This document shows positions 11,477 through 24,497 of a DNA stretch of 64,000 nucleotides, in pieces (position 1 is the stretch's first letter; every line of letters starts with the position of its first letter). The notes below the pieces were generated by a model. That model was given only the letters and a program-made list of their open reading frames with translations, searched no databases and was not told the origin of the DNA. Source of the stretch: Acanthacorydalis orientalis (Eukaryota; Arthropoda; Insecta; Megaloptera; Corydalidae); assembly GCA_034766995.1 (NCBI GenBank), contig CM068317.1, positions 20,196,714-20,260,713 of the forward strand. The letters are read 5' to 3'. Position numbers and translations under genes: made by a program.

Positions 11477-12754
11477 CGAGGGCGATTTGAGTTCGCTGCC
11501 TAACTATGAAAGAATATAACTTATGTTTTGAAATTATCTTTATTTTTCAATAGGGTCCCCCTGAACTTCAAAGCACTTCATCTAGCGATTCTCCAGTGCT
11601 TTTATGCCGTTCTAGAAATCCTTTCTTGGAATCCTCAGAATAGTGATTCATCGTTGCTATCAGTTCTTCATCTGATGAAAACGTTTACTACCAAGGATTT
11701 TTTTAAGTTTTGGGGACAGATGGAAATCTGAGGAGGTCAAATCTAGAGAATAGACTGGATGGGGCAGCAAGTTGTACTTCAATTCAAGAAATTTTATCAT
11801 AGATCCCGCACTTGTATGCGTACGTACATTGCCTTTATGGGAAATAAATTTTTGTTTGAAGAACCTGCCCTTTTCTCACGAATTGTTTGATCGATTCGAT
11901 CAAAAAGTCTAGCATAATATTCTCTCATTATCGTTTGATCCTTTGGAAGATAGTCAATTAACAGGATCACTTTAGCATCCCAAAAAATTGAAGCCATAAC
12001 TTTTCCAGTGAATAAAATTGATTTCATTTCTTTGGTGGCTGAGAACACCATGGTTTCATTTCTTTGATCGTTTTTTGACTTTGAAGTATAATGGTGAATC
12101 CAAATCTCATCTGTAGTCATAAATCTCCGGATAAAGTCACTCGTATCCCTTTTAAATCGATCCAAACTGTCTTGAGGAATTTGTTCTCGAATGCGTTTAT
12201 GATGGTCAGCAAATGTTGCACCCAACTTGCCAATAGTTTTTTCATACTTAACTTTTCAGTTAGGATGAGACACACACATTTATCTGAGACACCCACAATC
12301 AAAGAAATTTTGGACACCTTCAATCGAGGATTCTGTAAGACAGTATCTTGCATTTTCTGAATGATTTCTTCTGTTATTGCAATTTTCGAACATCCATACA
12401 CGGGTTATCTTCTAAGCTAGCACGGCCACATTTAAATTCAGCTGTCCACTTATTTACAGTTGTATAAGAAGATGCACTATCATCCAGTACATATTTTATA
12501 TCATTAAAGATTTCTGTTGGTGTTAAACTTTTTTGACAAAAAACATTATCACCGCACGATGTTCAACTTTATCCATTTCAACAACGGTACAAAAAGAGCT
12601 TTATTTAAATTGATATTTACAATAACCTTCTGGACACATTAATTATAGACTTTGAGGTTATGTATAAGAGAGATATCACTCTGTAATGCGTCATAAATAT
12701 TTAAAATATTACCTCAACTTATGTGTTAGGCCGCGAACTTTTCAAATACCTTCG
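11477..12754 (-). mobile_element. Full-length dead mariner, family D copy 1 (D1)
   Basis: Left TIR CGAGGGCGATTTGAGTTCGC at 11477 (after TA 11475-11476) pairs with inverted right TIR CGAAGGTATTTGAAAAGTTC ending at 12754. Length 1278 bp. Copy D2 (42434-43624) is the same family on the opposite strand. Homology between the two copies continues about 120 bp beyond this element's right TIR (12757-12880, see findings). Confidence 0.88.
11540..12576 (-). pseudogene. Mariner transposase pseudogene (D1)
   Basis: Start ATG at 12576 (MDKVEHRAVI) and stop at 11540. The second helix-turn-helix region is readable (NPRLKVSKISLIVGVSDKCV). The first catalytic Asp is in MTTDEIWIHHYTSKSK, followed by GKVMASIFWDAK and DYLPKDQTI. 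The HxDNARPH motif has been destroyed (NLFPIKAMYVRI). The third Asp survives in SSDFHLSPKLKK in another frame. The C-terminus is CFEVQGDPIEK with a stop replacing the conserved W. Several frameshifts; dead. Confidence 0.87.
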
Positions 12755-12898
12755 AATATTGATAAAGTTTTAGCACTGAAATAGATGGATATAGTAGTTA
12801 TTGTAACAAGATAATATACACTTCATTATTTCAATAGAATTTTAGGACTGTAACTCCATATTAACTATATAAATATATCTATATATTATGTGATTATC

Positions 12899-12941
<43 letters not shown>

Positions 12942-13958
12942 TATGTATGTATGTATACATTCTTGAATTAAAGATTAATTTATTAAAATTCTAATTATAC
13001 TTCTAATTAAACTTATTGAATATTATGACGACTTGAATTTTGTAATAAACATTATACGGAACTGTTTATATGTACATGAGAGTAGTTATGTTAAAAAAAT
13101 AAATGATACCACCCATAGTGCCTGAAGGGCAGTGTTTATGTTTCTCTTTTACCCCTTCATATTCTCAACCAGATATATATTAACTGATGGAGACCGCCTT
13201 GTAATTAAAATATATACTGTGATTGTACATGTCTGTTGTATCTTTGTCTCTTGCCGGCTTGTAACAACACGATATTATGTGAATATTTAAATTTCACTTT
13301 ATATGTAATTGATTTAGTTTTATGACTATTAACTTTAATGCTTTATTTGATTTTTTATGAAACATGAACGTATATTTTTATATTTGTATTAAATTGGAAA
13401 ATGAATGAATATTTCTTTTGTATTTTATTTTGTTTATGTATAAGTTTTATTTAAATTTGAATGGAAACGTATATTGAGAATAAATAGGTCTGTTTATAGT
13501 GGATGTAGAAAATTATTTCACATTTTAAATTATTAATATTCGATAATGTAATGCGAGAGAAGATAATTTTTTATAATTTGTATAATAGGCTATCTTTATT
13601 TTTAATAAGTTAAGCATTTAATTTAACACATTTGAACTGAATGTCGAAAAAAATAAATACTATTTTTCAAAATATCCTAAGTATCCTTTTAAAACTTTTT
13701 TCATTTTTAGAAGTACAATAGTGACATTCTATAAATTATTTCTCTAGCGTAGTGTTATAGGTCCTGAAATAGTATTTTTTACTTAAAAATGTGGAAAGTA
13801 TTTTGTGATATAATATATAGTATATGAAGTCTTGATTTTTTTTAAAAATGTATATATAAAATTATAAAAAATATGTTAATATATTCGAACTTTGGTTAGA
13901 TCGGATTAGTGCCAATTTATTATATTTCATCTTAGATATAGATTTCCTGGATATAATG
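12755..13958. other. Gene-free stretch; first ~120 bp is a repeat shared with 42318-42431
   Basis: 12757-12880 is about 87% identical by eye to the inverted 42318-42431. An (AT)n array follows at about 12900-12938. The rest shows no coding or repeat ends. Confidence 0.6.
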
Positions 13959-13960
13959 TA

Positions 13961-14764
13961 CGAGGGTCGTTTGATAAATATGATGAGAAAAGCAAGTTAA
14001 ATACCGTTTTTTGAGAAAAATCGATTTTATTTCCCAACATAGTCCACATTGAGGTCTTTACATTTAGTACGAATTGAAGGCGGCGATGACATCCTCATTC
14101 GACGAGAATTTCTTCCCACCGAGTCAAATTTTCAAGTTTGGAAGGAGAAAGAAGTCGTACGGGCCCAATTACGGAAAACAGGTGGAACAGAAGTGAATTC
14201 GAAGCCTAATTTGTGAAATTTTACCATTTCGACGGTTTATTTGTGGGACAGCGCCTTGTCCTGGTGAAAGAATATTTTTTGTGCGACAGTCTTGTCCGTT
14301 TTTGTTTCAGCTCTTCGTTCAAATGATCTAATAATGTTGCATAATAGACACCTCTTATCGTTTTTCCCTTCGTTAAGTAGACGATCATAATGATTCCTTG
14401 GATATCTTAAAAAAAATAGTGGCCATCACTTTCCCAACCGACAAAACGATCTTCTCCTTCTTCGGTACACTTTCCCCAGTCGTTGTCCATTGATTTGATT
14501 GCTTTTTTGACTCAGTTGTATAGTGGTGGACCCATGTTTCATCCACGGTAATGAATCGACGCAAAAGTTCTGCTCTTTTTTTTCATTTTTGCGGCATTTG
14601 CTGCAGTGCTTGCTTCAAACATTTGTAGAATGTGAAAAACGCGTTACTTTTGGCTAAAATTTCTCATATGCTAATTTAAAAAGTGAAACTTTATAGCCTT
14701 GACATTACCATATAAATGTTTGCGTCATGTTACAAAACTTACCATACTTATCAAACGACCCTCG
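13961..14764 (-). mobile_element. Deleted mariner with near-identical TIRs (E)
   Basis: Left TIR CGAGGGTCGTTTGATAAATA, inverted right TIR CGAGGGTCGTTTGATAAGTA, with TA on both sides (13959-13960, 14765-14766). 804 bp, so about 480 bp are missing. The part lost is the N-terminal DNA-binding half. Confidence 0.9.
14040..14585 (-). pseudogene. Mariner transposase pseudogene, catalytic half (E)
   Basis: The minus strand reads RFITVDETWVHHYTTESK with the first catalytic Asp, then GKVMATIFF, then YLTKGKTIRGVYYATLLDHL: the same signature as family D, so the two are related lineages. The HxDNA motif region is frameshifted (KYSFTRTRRC). Further frameshifts and stops break the remaining C-terminal half. 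Confidence 0.85.
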
Positions 14765-14766
14765 TA

Positions 14767-15849
14767 TAATTAGATAGAATTAGTAAAAATATTTTTTAAG
14801 ACTAATAGAATTTGCCACTGATAAAGCAAGAAAATAATAAATTTAATGCCTATCATTCTATAATTTCTTTCGACAATTAATTCATAAGTTACCTGAGAGA
14901 TGAAGCAAAGTTATATAAAATAATGAGGGATTTTTTGAAATGCATTCCATTTTTCCGTAAACATTCATTTTCTATCAAAGAGATACCGAATTAATTTTCA
15001 CGCCTAATAGTTACAATATATTTGAATATGAAAACGCGCAGTTAAAATTATTAAAGTTTATTAAGTATTCAAAATGAAATATTTTTTAAATAAAAAAGAC
15101 ATAAAAGAATTTAAATTATCAAATAAGAATTCGATCTGAAAAGTATTTACTAGACCTCCTAATTCTTTGTAACTCGTATAACGTAAATTTAGTGTTATTA
15201 CAATAATTGTTGACATTTATATTTAAATTGTGAAGTAAAATTAAATCGTTATTGATATTTCTTAGATATACGAACAGAATAACTAATACGTTACTGTTTT
15301 TGTGTTTAATCACAGCTTACGGTATTTGAACAGGCTGGTACCATTATGTAAATATCTTTTTATATTCGCTACACTTTGTACGTATAATTGTTTATATAAG
15401 AAAAAATATAATTTGTTAGGAATTTGTATTGATGGATCTCTAGCTTCACATACATGTTTTACATTATTTATATAATAATTTACTTTATTAAGAAATTTAT
15501 TTTATGAAAGATATAAAATTCAATAGAATTCAGTTCTATCCTGTTTTAGAATAGAAGGCTTACTGAGTGGTTCTATTTATTGGGTTTGTATTTACTTGCA
15601 TATCTATACAGACCTAATTGTTTTAATTAAGTATCAAAATTATTATTGTAAGTATTAATGAATGTGTAAAATTCGTGAACATTTTGAAAACAGTTACAGT
15701 GTTACAGTGGTTGAATTTTTATATGACCTGCTTTTAGTCTTTTCTGTAAGTAATTATTATTGTTATTAATATATATTTCATTGAAACATGAATTGAATAT
15801 GAATTTTTAATAATATTATTATACATTAACTGTTAGAAATATTAATTAT
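14767..15849. other. AT-rich stretch without recognised features
   Basis: No coding, no transposon ends seen. Confidence 0.5.
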
Positions 15850-15850
15850 A

Positions 15851-16258
<408 letters not shown>

Positions 16259-16315
16259 AATATGAAATTTGAAAAATTCTGAAAATATATCTATTGGTGT
16301 TGCGCCTTACTATAA

Positions 16316-16356
<41 letters not shown>

Positions 16357-16852
16357 CGGTTGGTCCGAAGAGATGGAGCGAAGGCATTGAAAGCATGTGA
16401 TTTATAATTATACATCACTTTATGCAATGTTATCCAAGCTGATTTTTTCAACTTCAAATCCGTACTGATTTTTATAGAATACATTTTTTTAAATTATTAT
16501 TTCTTTCTATAGTCAACATTATTTGTGCTATTGTTACCTCAAATTGATAAAGTTACTTCAGTTCAGAAGAAAAAATGTGACGTAGAGAATTTCTGTTATC
16601 TTTAGGATGCAAGGAAGCAAGAAATTCTTTACAGCAGTGTGTACTTATTATTTTGCACAGCAGTGTAAATGAAGAGCTTTTTTAAATGCGCGTAAAAGTG
16701 TTTTAAAATATTTTTTTTAAAACTTTTATTTAACCTTAAATTATCTAACCTTGTTAAACTGAAATAGTGTCGCATAAATGGAAGTTTTCCACATTCCTTC
16801 AACCGTTTTTAATCGAAACTATACAATTCGAGTACCGTGTAAATCGAGGGTT

Positions 16853-16895
<43 letters not shown>

Positions 16896-17464
16896 CACAC
16901 ACACATATACACTAACTGGCATGCTATTGATTCATGATGTAAATTGTGGAATAAGATACTAGAACAGTTGCATAAACATTGATTAAATCAAACTCAAGGA
17001 TGTTAATCCATACCACACTGTAAAATCTAGAAAATTTGTTATTTTTTAATAATTTGTGGATTATCAGTTATTCAATTCAAACAATTGTGGTTTTTAATTG
17101 TGAAATTCGATTTGAATTTTGTCCATTACTCCAAAAGATATTATTGGAAAGTGTCACATGTTGTTTTTTTTTAAATATCATTCGCAAAATTTAATCTTAC
17201 TCAGTATCATATTCATTCAGGACCTACACTTATCTTGGAATGTAGCTTTTTTATTTGTACACTCAAAATTTTATGCTCATTGGATTTGGATTGGCAATTC
17301 TTGAACAGCTTGCCGGACAAATTTCCTTATTGTTTATCGGAAAATTTGCAGCACCTCTTGTGATCTCATGGACTTTGTGAATGGGCGAAGTCTTCCAAAT
17401 CTTTGTATGCATAAATTTTACATAGTGTCATCCGTTTCAAACTGATCACTAATACAATAGGGCC
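16259..17464. other. Gene-free stretch with two small (TA)n arrays
   Basis: (TA)n at about 16319-16355 and at 16857-16884 (followed by ATGTATATATATACACACAC). 17100-17400 is somewhat less AT-rich, with a weak plus-strand hydrophobic frame that I do not recognise. Confidence 0.5.
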
Positions 17465-18282
17465 CCATATCATGAACTTAATTCGTTCTACGAACATGTT
17501 CATGTTGTAAAAAGTTCGTGGTATGAAACGCGATTTCCTAGTATCATATGAGAAATAAATTAATTGACACTGGCCTCTCCATAAAAAGGCCACAATTTAC
17601 ATAGACTATTTATTCTCCTTTATGGTTACAGGTTCTTCATTTTCAGAAGCCTTAGATTTTTCGTGTTATTCTGCCTGTTTCTGCTTTTTAACATTGAAGA
17701 ATCTATCTAGTATTGATAACTTTTCTCTCTTTTTAAGGAGATACTTCTAGTAGTGAAGCGCTATGTCATTGTAGAGGTCCCCCACTCTGTTCACTTCAAC
17801 TATGTTGCCAGTCCAAATGAAAATCTTCTTCCAGTCCTAAAGAATGTCCTTGATAGTAGCTGAAGGCATTTGATCTTTGGTAACATTTTCTTCTTTCTTC
17901 TTCTCTGTGGAAACATTTTTTCCTATTTCCCAGTCTGATGTTTATGTAGCTTTTTTATTTCTTCTGTAGTCAGTTGCACTTCATGCTCTTCGGGTTAACA
18001 TTTTAATGTCATAAATTATTAACCCGACATGTATTGTGATCGTGTAGGAATTTGTGTTCTTTCAATAGTTATCTGAGTGAATCCGTCAGTATTACCGTCA
18101 GAAGCAGTGAAGGGTCATCCGAGTGAAGCCTCTTCCGCGTGGTAAAGTAGTGGATTCATCGTTTAATCGATATTTAAACAAATATTATTTTTTTAGACGA
18201 AAATAGGGAAAAATAATAAGGGAAGATGTTAAAACCCATGTCCACAAACCGAGATTCGTGGTACGAAAGGTTCGTCACTCTT
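17465..18282 (-). mobile_element. Tigger/pogo-like element, deleted
   Basis: Contains the C-terminal end of a Tigger/jerky-type transposase. Both sides carry similar subterminal sequence: TTCGTTCTACGAAC and AAAGTTCGTGGTATGAAAC near 17480-17530, and inverted GACGAACCTTTCGTACCACG near 18255-18275. Runs of TTCGT and ACGAA are typical of Tigger element ends. Exact ends and the target duplication are not resolved. Most of the transposase is missing. Confidence 0.5.
17606..17998 (-). pseudogene. Tigger-like transposase C-terminal pseudogene
   Basis: Minus strand: EVQLTTEEIKKLHKHQ, a lysine-rich interrupted stretch, ATIKDIL (stop) DWKKIF, then VGDLYNDIALHY (stop) KYLLKKREKLSILDRFFNVKK, ending KENK and a stop at 17606. 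This follows the C-terminal layout of Tigger-derived proteins in animals: LT-EEL--L--Q, then I---L--W, LFND---HFR-IL-RRQKQ--LD-F, then a Lys/Glu-rich tail. The catalytic domain is upstream and absent. Several stops and at least one frameshift. Confidence 0.68.
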
Positions 18283-18421
18283 AAACTGTCTCTGGACTTT
18301 GTTGATATTTTCCAACTTCCAATACCACTTTGACACAAATTTCCACTGTTCAAATGTATGTCAGGTATTTTTCATTATTGGAACCAACTTGAAATTTTTT
18401 TGGATACTTTTGCATATACGA

Positions 18422-18480
<59 letters not shown>

Positions 18481-19640
18481 CATACACATTGCCAGTATGA
18501 CTGGAAATTCAGTTTGATGGAAACCTATTTACCGATGTATGAATTTATATCTAAATGTACTCGTAGTTAAAAATATGTACTGAGAACTTATATCTAGAGG
18601 TTAAGTTTAAATGAAATAAATGATACATATGTGTACATTAAATGAATATAAAAAAATATAATGTAATTTTGTGGCAAAGTACTTTTTGTCATACTTCTTA
18701 TAACAGGAAAATAATCTATTTTATATGTACTTATAATGTGACTATTATTTAAACCGTTTTATAAAAATGCGTATAAGTACTAAATATCAAATTATCGTAC
18801 ATTTTTTGCCAGTAAGTTAAATATATTTTTTAGTTGTAGGCAATAAATCAAACATCAATGGTAATTACCGTTTTTTTTATAAGAATTACGAAATATTCTA
18901 AGAATTTATATGATATTTTTTTGTCTATTCGGTACCTTCATAAATAATTAAACAGAAATTAACTTAATTACATGTGTGACTTCTAAGAAATCATTTGAAT
19001 ACACTTATCACGCAATGAAATGCAAATCGAAACTGTTTAAATAAAAAATGTTTTTACGATCAATATAACTTCTTTATTTTGTGTAATATCGATGTTCTGC
19101 ATCTTAATTCTAGATGGAAGACGATTTATTTACATATACTTTTAAATTTATTTTATAAAATGAAGAGATAAAATTTTAGTATTCCGGTATATTTAGTAAA
19201 CTATTTTTTTTATATGTTAAGGTTTGAAATGCAATCGAATTTGATATAAAAATGATAAAAATATATTTATTCTTAGATAAATATTTTATTCATTTTATAA
19301 ATTAGTATTTTTTAATAACGTCATACCGTTTTTTAGACGCAAATACAATTATTACAAGAGTATTAAATAATTTATCTTTAAATATTTTTCAATTACATTA
19401 TTAATTTTAAGATACAAATATGAAATCGTTGATTATATTTAGTAAATATTATAAATATTTTTTATGAAATCTTAGTGTAAAGTTATAAATATTTTTTTGT
19501 AAAATGTTAAATATGTTTTATAAAACTGTATAATTGAATATCTTTTTCCCGTCCAAAATTGTATATAGTGAATTTGGTCAATGGGGTAATATATCAGTGT
19601 ATGTGTGTGTTTATATATATTAGCGGTACTGGGAAGTGAA
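18283..19640. other. Gene-free stretch with (TA)n at 18424-18477
   Basis: The microsatellite is preceded by ATACGAGTG, again a mariner-terminus-like hexamer at a (TA)n boundary. Nothing else recognised. Confidence 0.5.
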
Positions 19641-19695
19641 CCATTATTTTATAGCACAATATAAAACTTTATTTTTTTACTTTTATTACATAGTA

Positions 19696-20727
19696 TTATA
19701 AAATATAATTTCCATCATGATTAATAACCTCTTCTCATGGGTTTTGCAAATTTTTAATCCCCTTTTTATAAAAAATTATTGGTTTCGAATCAAAATAGTT
19801 GACTAAGTGATTCTATATCGGTCACATTACGGAATTTTTTATTTCTTAAAATGTGTTCCACAGACCAAAAAAGGTGGTAATCGGAAGGAGCGAGGTCTGG
19901 TGAATACAGCGGGTGTGGCATAGCTTCCCAATTCTCGACGTTTTCGCAGGTCATTCTTGCTGTATGATGGCGTGGGTTATCATGGTGAATAATTACCCCT
20001 TTTTGATTGACTAAACTTCGGCGTTTATTCTCCAACTTTTGGTTTAGTCTCTTTAATTATTCACAATACACCTCTGAGGTAATTGTTTCAATTCCTTCAC
20101 TCGGTTTTAACAGCTCAAAGTGAAGGTCCCCGTGTACATCCCACCAAATGTACAGAAGAACTTTTCGTAACGAAAACCCTGGTTTAGAAGTCGGAATGGA
20201 TGATTGCTTTTTCGAAAGCCATTGTTTTTTGTATAAGCTATTGTTTGTTGTATAAACTATCCACTTCTCGTCCTCAGTTACGAGTTGTGGCAAAAAAAGG
20301 ACAAATTATTTACCATGACAACAAAGAATAACACGTGTTCACACGCTCTTCTTTTTTAGCTGCGGATAGTTCATGCGGTATCCAAACATCCATCCTATTG
20401 ACTTTTCCGATCCATTTTAAATGCTCCTGCATTGTGGGTCTGGAAGATAAGAGTTTCTGGGATAATTTATCGATGGTTTGACAAGGATCGCGTTCGACCA
20501 GAGATTTTAACACGTTTTCGTCAAAATTTGAAGGTCGTCCTGATTTGGGTGGATTCTTTAAATTCCGATTACTCGATTCGAACTTTCGAAACAAGGATTG
20601 GAATTTGTTTACTCTCAGAATTTCCCTATAAATTTTATTAATGTTTTTTGCGGGCTTGGTGACATTCAATCTCTGATCATACAAAAGCACCATGCAATGT
20701 CTTAAGTGTTATTCATTGCTCAGACAT
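19696..20727 (-). pseudogene. Mariner transposase pseudogene, nearly complete (F)
   Basis: Start MSEQ at 20727 and stop near 19696. In order, spread over three frames: N-terminal block VTKPAKNINKIYRE, FRKFESSNRNLKNPPKSGRP, second helix-turn-helix DPCQTIDKLSQKLLSS, linker VWIPHELSAAKKEERV, first Asp LVTEDEKWIVY, IWWDVHGDLHFELL, second Asp VIIHHDNPRHHTARMT, third Asp YSPDLAPSDYHLF, C-terminus EEVINHDGNYIL. All three catalytic Asp survive. The second-to-third spacing is 32 instead of 34 because two codons are missing before MPHP. At least three frameshifts and an early stop at codon 5. I could not find a matching TIR pair; the left end may be near 19620-19640. Confidence 0.88.
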
Positions 20728-23700
20728 TTTACCCTTAATAACAAAATAAGATTTAATCTGCAAAAAATAGTCAACAAACAGTATTTTGTGAAATGTGCAT
20801 TGATTAAATCTGAACTGTAAATGGCAGGATAAGAATATTTACAATAGCTTTAGAATTAATCTGAGAGGGAGGGTGATAGTATAAAAAGTGTGCTGTATAT
20901 CTTTGATTATAATAATTTTGTTTTTTTTCTAACTACTGTTTGTTATTTCAATAAACGTATAGTATTTTCTTAATATTTTTAATTCTTTGGACTCGAAAAA
21001 TATAAAAATGTCTAGAAAGAGGTTAATTGACAGATGAGGTCAGCTATAAGACAAAGTATTGAAAAAGTGTAGAAAAGAAATGAATTGTATTATAATTTTT
21101 GTATTATAATATATATATGCGTAAATTTTTCAGCAATTCTCATATAAGTAAATATTATTATAGTGATTGAATAAAGTATTCAAAAAAAAGTAATTTGTAC
21201 GAATGCATAAGTTATTTATAATACTTGATTCTGTACTCCGACAATTATTGCATTTAATGACACAGACAAGGTCGTTTATCATTGACGGTTTTAAATCCTT
21301 ATATCAGGTTTCCAAATGACCTTAGTATAATCAAGATGTTTATTGTATGTTTTTTTTCTTAATCTTATGAATGTAAATATGATATATCTTATATATTAAT
21401 TATAGTAAAATCTATTTTAATCTCTGGGAATTAACAGTCATAAAAATTAGAAGTCGGGAGTAATAACGAATATTTAAAGGATATATTTTTAACCTAATTT
21501 TATATTTTGTGGACAATGAACATTTTCTGATCTGTTAAAAAATAAATTTTGTTGAAAAATATAAATTTTCCATAATTGTAATCATTATTATTTTGCCAAT
21601 TTCTTTCTAGTTTGAAAACTTTTTCTATGAATATTTTAAAGTGTAATGTTATTTTTTGTCAACCATCATCAAAATAGTTACAAATCTCATTTTTTAAAAA
21701 CTAAAAATAAGCTTAATATATTTTCGTGTAAACGCTATGTAAGTTATATATATATACATTTTAACCATTTTAATTCAAGTTTAATTTGTTTGTTTTTATT
21801 TTCGTGGATCGATGTAAATTGATTTTTGAGTATTTTCCATTGATGTCAAATAAACCACTAAATTTGTTACTAACGAGTATAGTTAATTTGCTATCGAGTG
21901 TCAGGTATAGAGCTTATTATTCATGTTTTACAAATTCCGATCAAAAGTAATTATTTGTTTTAATACGTTTCCAAAATATGTGTGTTCACTGGACTGGATA
22001 GCTTTAGGTATAAGAAATCGGTCTCTTATTATCCCAAATGGATATGCCTATTAAAAACTACCGGCCTTATAACTGACAACTAATAAATTTGGATGTATGT
22101 ACCAATAGTAACGGCTGGCAGTCATAATTTTCTAGAGAATGGATCAGCACTCCGTATGCTCATACAAAACTGATAACTAGTTGAGGTATTACTTTTTGAA
22201 ATTGGCGATTGGAATTTTGAAAACAAACTTTATGGTAGATAAGAAATAAGTTCAAATATTGATAGTCTTATGGATATTTTTTTAATTTATAATAAATAAT
22301 ATGAAACATAACAATGAAACTTAAAATGATTCTATGATTTTTTATCAATTGAAGAAGTAAAAAAAATTGAATTAACCCAAGAAACTCAGCGTCGAAATGG
22401 TTTGCATTGTATTTAGTAAGATCTGTGATTACCGGAATCTATAGATAAACAGTAAGTTCTTAAAAATGTCGTTGTGTGAAATTCGGATCATGAGTTTTAA
22501 CTTAATGATGCAATATTTCAGGTTTCCTTATATATGACAAAAATGTTTCCAGAGTGTAGACTTCAGCTACCGTATGTTTCTGGTATTGCTAGTTAATAAT
22601 ACATTAGATATTAGTGGCATGAGACATCGAATAATTGCTTTATTCTAGAATTCAGTGTATTAAAATTGGTAAAAATAATACTCTTATATTACCCACCTTG
22701 GGGTATCAACATCTATCTAAATTTTTATAGTATATGTACATTTGTAATATTTTGTAAATCATAGGATGCGGCATTAACTAGAGATTAGCACGAGCCAGAG
22801 GCACATCATTACAGTGGTCTCTCTGTTTGATATGTGTATGATCGGAAGTTTTAAGTACGACCACGACTAGTGTGTCATTCAAATTGAGACATACGACAGT
22901 TTCCTGTGCTCGATACTCATCTAGTAAAAACACTGTAGCCTCAAGGTAGCAATATTGTGGTCCTAAAATGATACATGTAGTATATCATAACATAAGGATT
23001 GTCGAAGTGTTATACATTATGAGCTTCATAAATCCAACCAGATACCAATAATAATCACCCGTTATAGCTGAACTAAAAAATAAGTGTCTAGTGTTTGTCA
23101 ATAGGAAAAGTATAGTTTTTGCGATATCATTTCAAGGCATTATACATAAAGGAAATTCTATACTCTTGCAATGGGAACTCAAGTTAAGACGGGTTATGAT
23201 ACGAAGTTTTAATTCACCCATGATTCTCTTCTAAATAACCTTTCTTTAACAGATATTCATCTTTAAAGTCTTTCTAAAATAATAAATGAAGACACTTCTT
23301 AATTAGTTTACATAAATTATTGATGAATTCATTAGGATAAAAGACAAAATAATGAAAAATATACTATTTATTAGTCATTAAACAAAAAAATGACAGTTTT
23401 TCAGTTAAAAATCAACATAAATGTAGCTTTTATCCAATAAATATATATATATATATATATATATAAATAGTATTAGAGAATAATATGAAGTATAGTTTAT
23501 TCGTTTAGACAAAATGACCGAAGTTTCAAGGCTGAAGTTATATAATAAAATACATTCATTACTTCACTTTTGGTCTTTATGAACATTATGTTTAATTTGT
23601 ATGTAACTGATTAACTTGTATGCAAGTGTTTTATATATGGCTTGTATTTTGGACACGCACTTAATAGGTATTGAATTGCTTTATTCGAATTAAAATTACA

Positions 23701-23789
23701 CATTAGGCACTTGTTCGTTTCACATACTTTATAGGTAATTCCTTTATTACAATTGTAATAAATTTCGCGTCCCGCAAGACTTATTTGGG
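20728..23789. other. Long gene-free stretch
   Basis: Mostly AT-rich single-copy-looking sequence. A small (TA)n lies at about 23441-23464. 22000-22180 and 22770-23010 are somewhat less AT-rich but show no frame, splice pattern or transposon end that I can support. Confidence 0.5.
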
Positions 23790-24032
23790 CTATGGTTCTG
23801 ATATATTTTAGTGATATATTATATTTTAAGTATGGCTCGCAGTCTAGGAAAGTTGATTTCTTTATTGTTTTGTGAAGAGTGTTATATCAGTTTATTGAGT
23901 TATGAAATAAATACAAATAAATCATGTCGGAAAAAAAAACGTTTTAAGACCAAAAACTATTTTAATTCAAAAATAATTGTGTCAAGGTTAATTATTCAAA
24001 TTTTGTATAAAGAAATCTTCATGAAAATATAA
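23790..24032 (+). pseudogene. Possible P-element/THAP9-type transposase C-terminal fragment
   Basis: Plus strand reads MARSLGKLISLLFCEECYISLLS, then a basic stretch, then FKTKNYFNSKIIVSRLIIQI. In the THAP9/P-element family the C-terminal part has a YIAGYV-RKL-KKL-C-EC---L motif followed about 20-25 residues later by L---G-L--PS--V--I. The CEEC pair and the spacing fit; the rest is weak. No TIRs. It could be a chance frame. Confidence 0.3.
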
Positions 24033-24451
24033 TAGAAATTGAAATTTATTGAATTAACAATTAAATCTGTTGTAATTTATAACTTATTTCTGTAAGATAA
24101 CTTTTTTAAAGAGATTTCATCGAAAATCTAAAGAATTTCAATCTTAATACTTAATATAAATTGTTTTAAGGTGTGTAAACCAATTTAATCTGTGGGAATT
24201 TCGGACAAATAAAAATATTCGTTGTGAAATGCATCCAGTTATTTTTTTTCTCATCTGTATGATAATGTTTGGAATTTGCTTAAGAAATTCTAATATTACA
24301 TTAAATCAATCAGTCGTGAATTTATATAATTCACTGCAAATATTTCTAGACTACAAATATTATTTGAATTGTTTCAAATTATTGAGACAGTATTATAAGA
24401 ACTGTGTTCCAGAAATTTACTCGTGTATTTATATTCGTTGTTCTTTTAATC

Positions 24452-24497
<46 letters not shown>

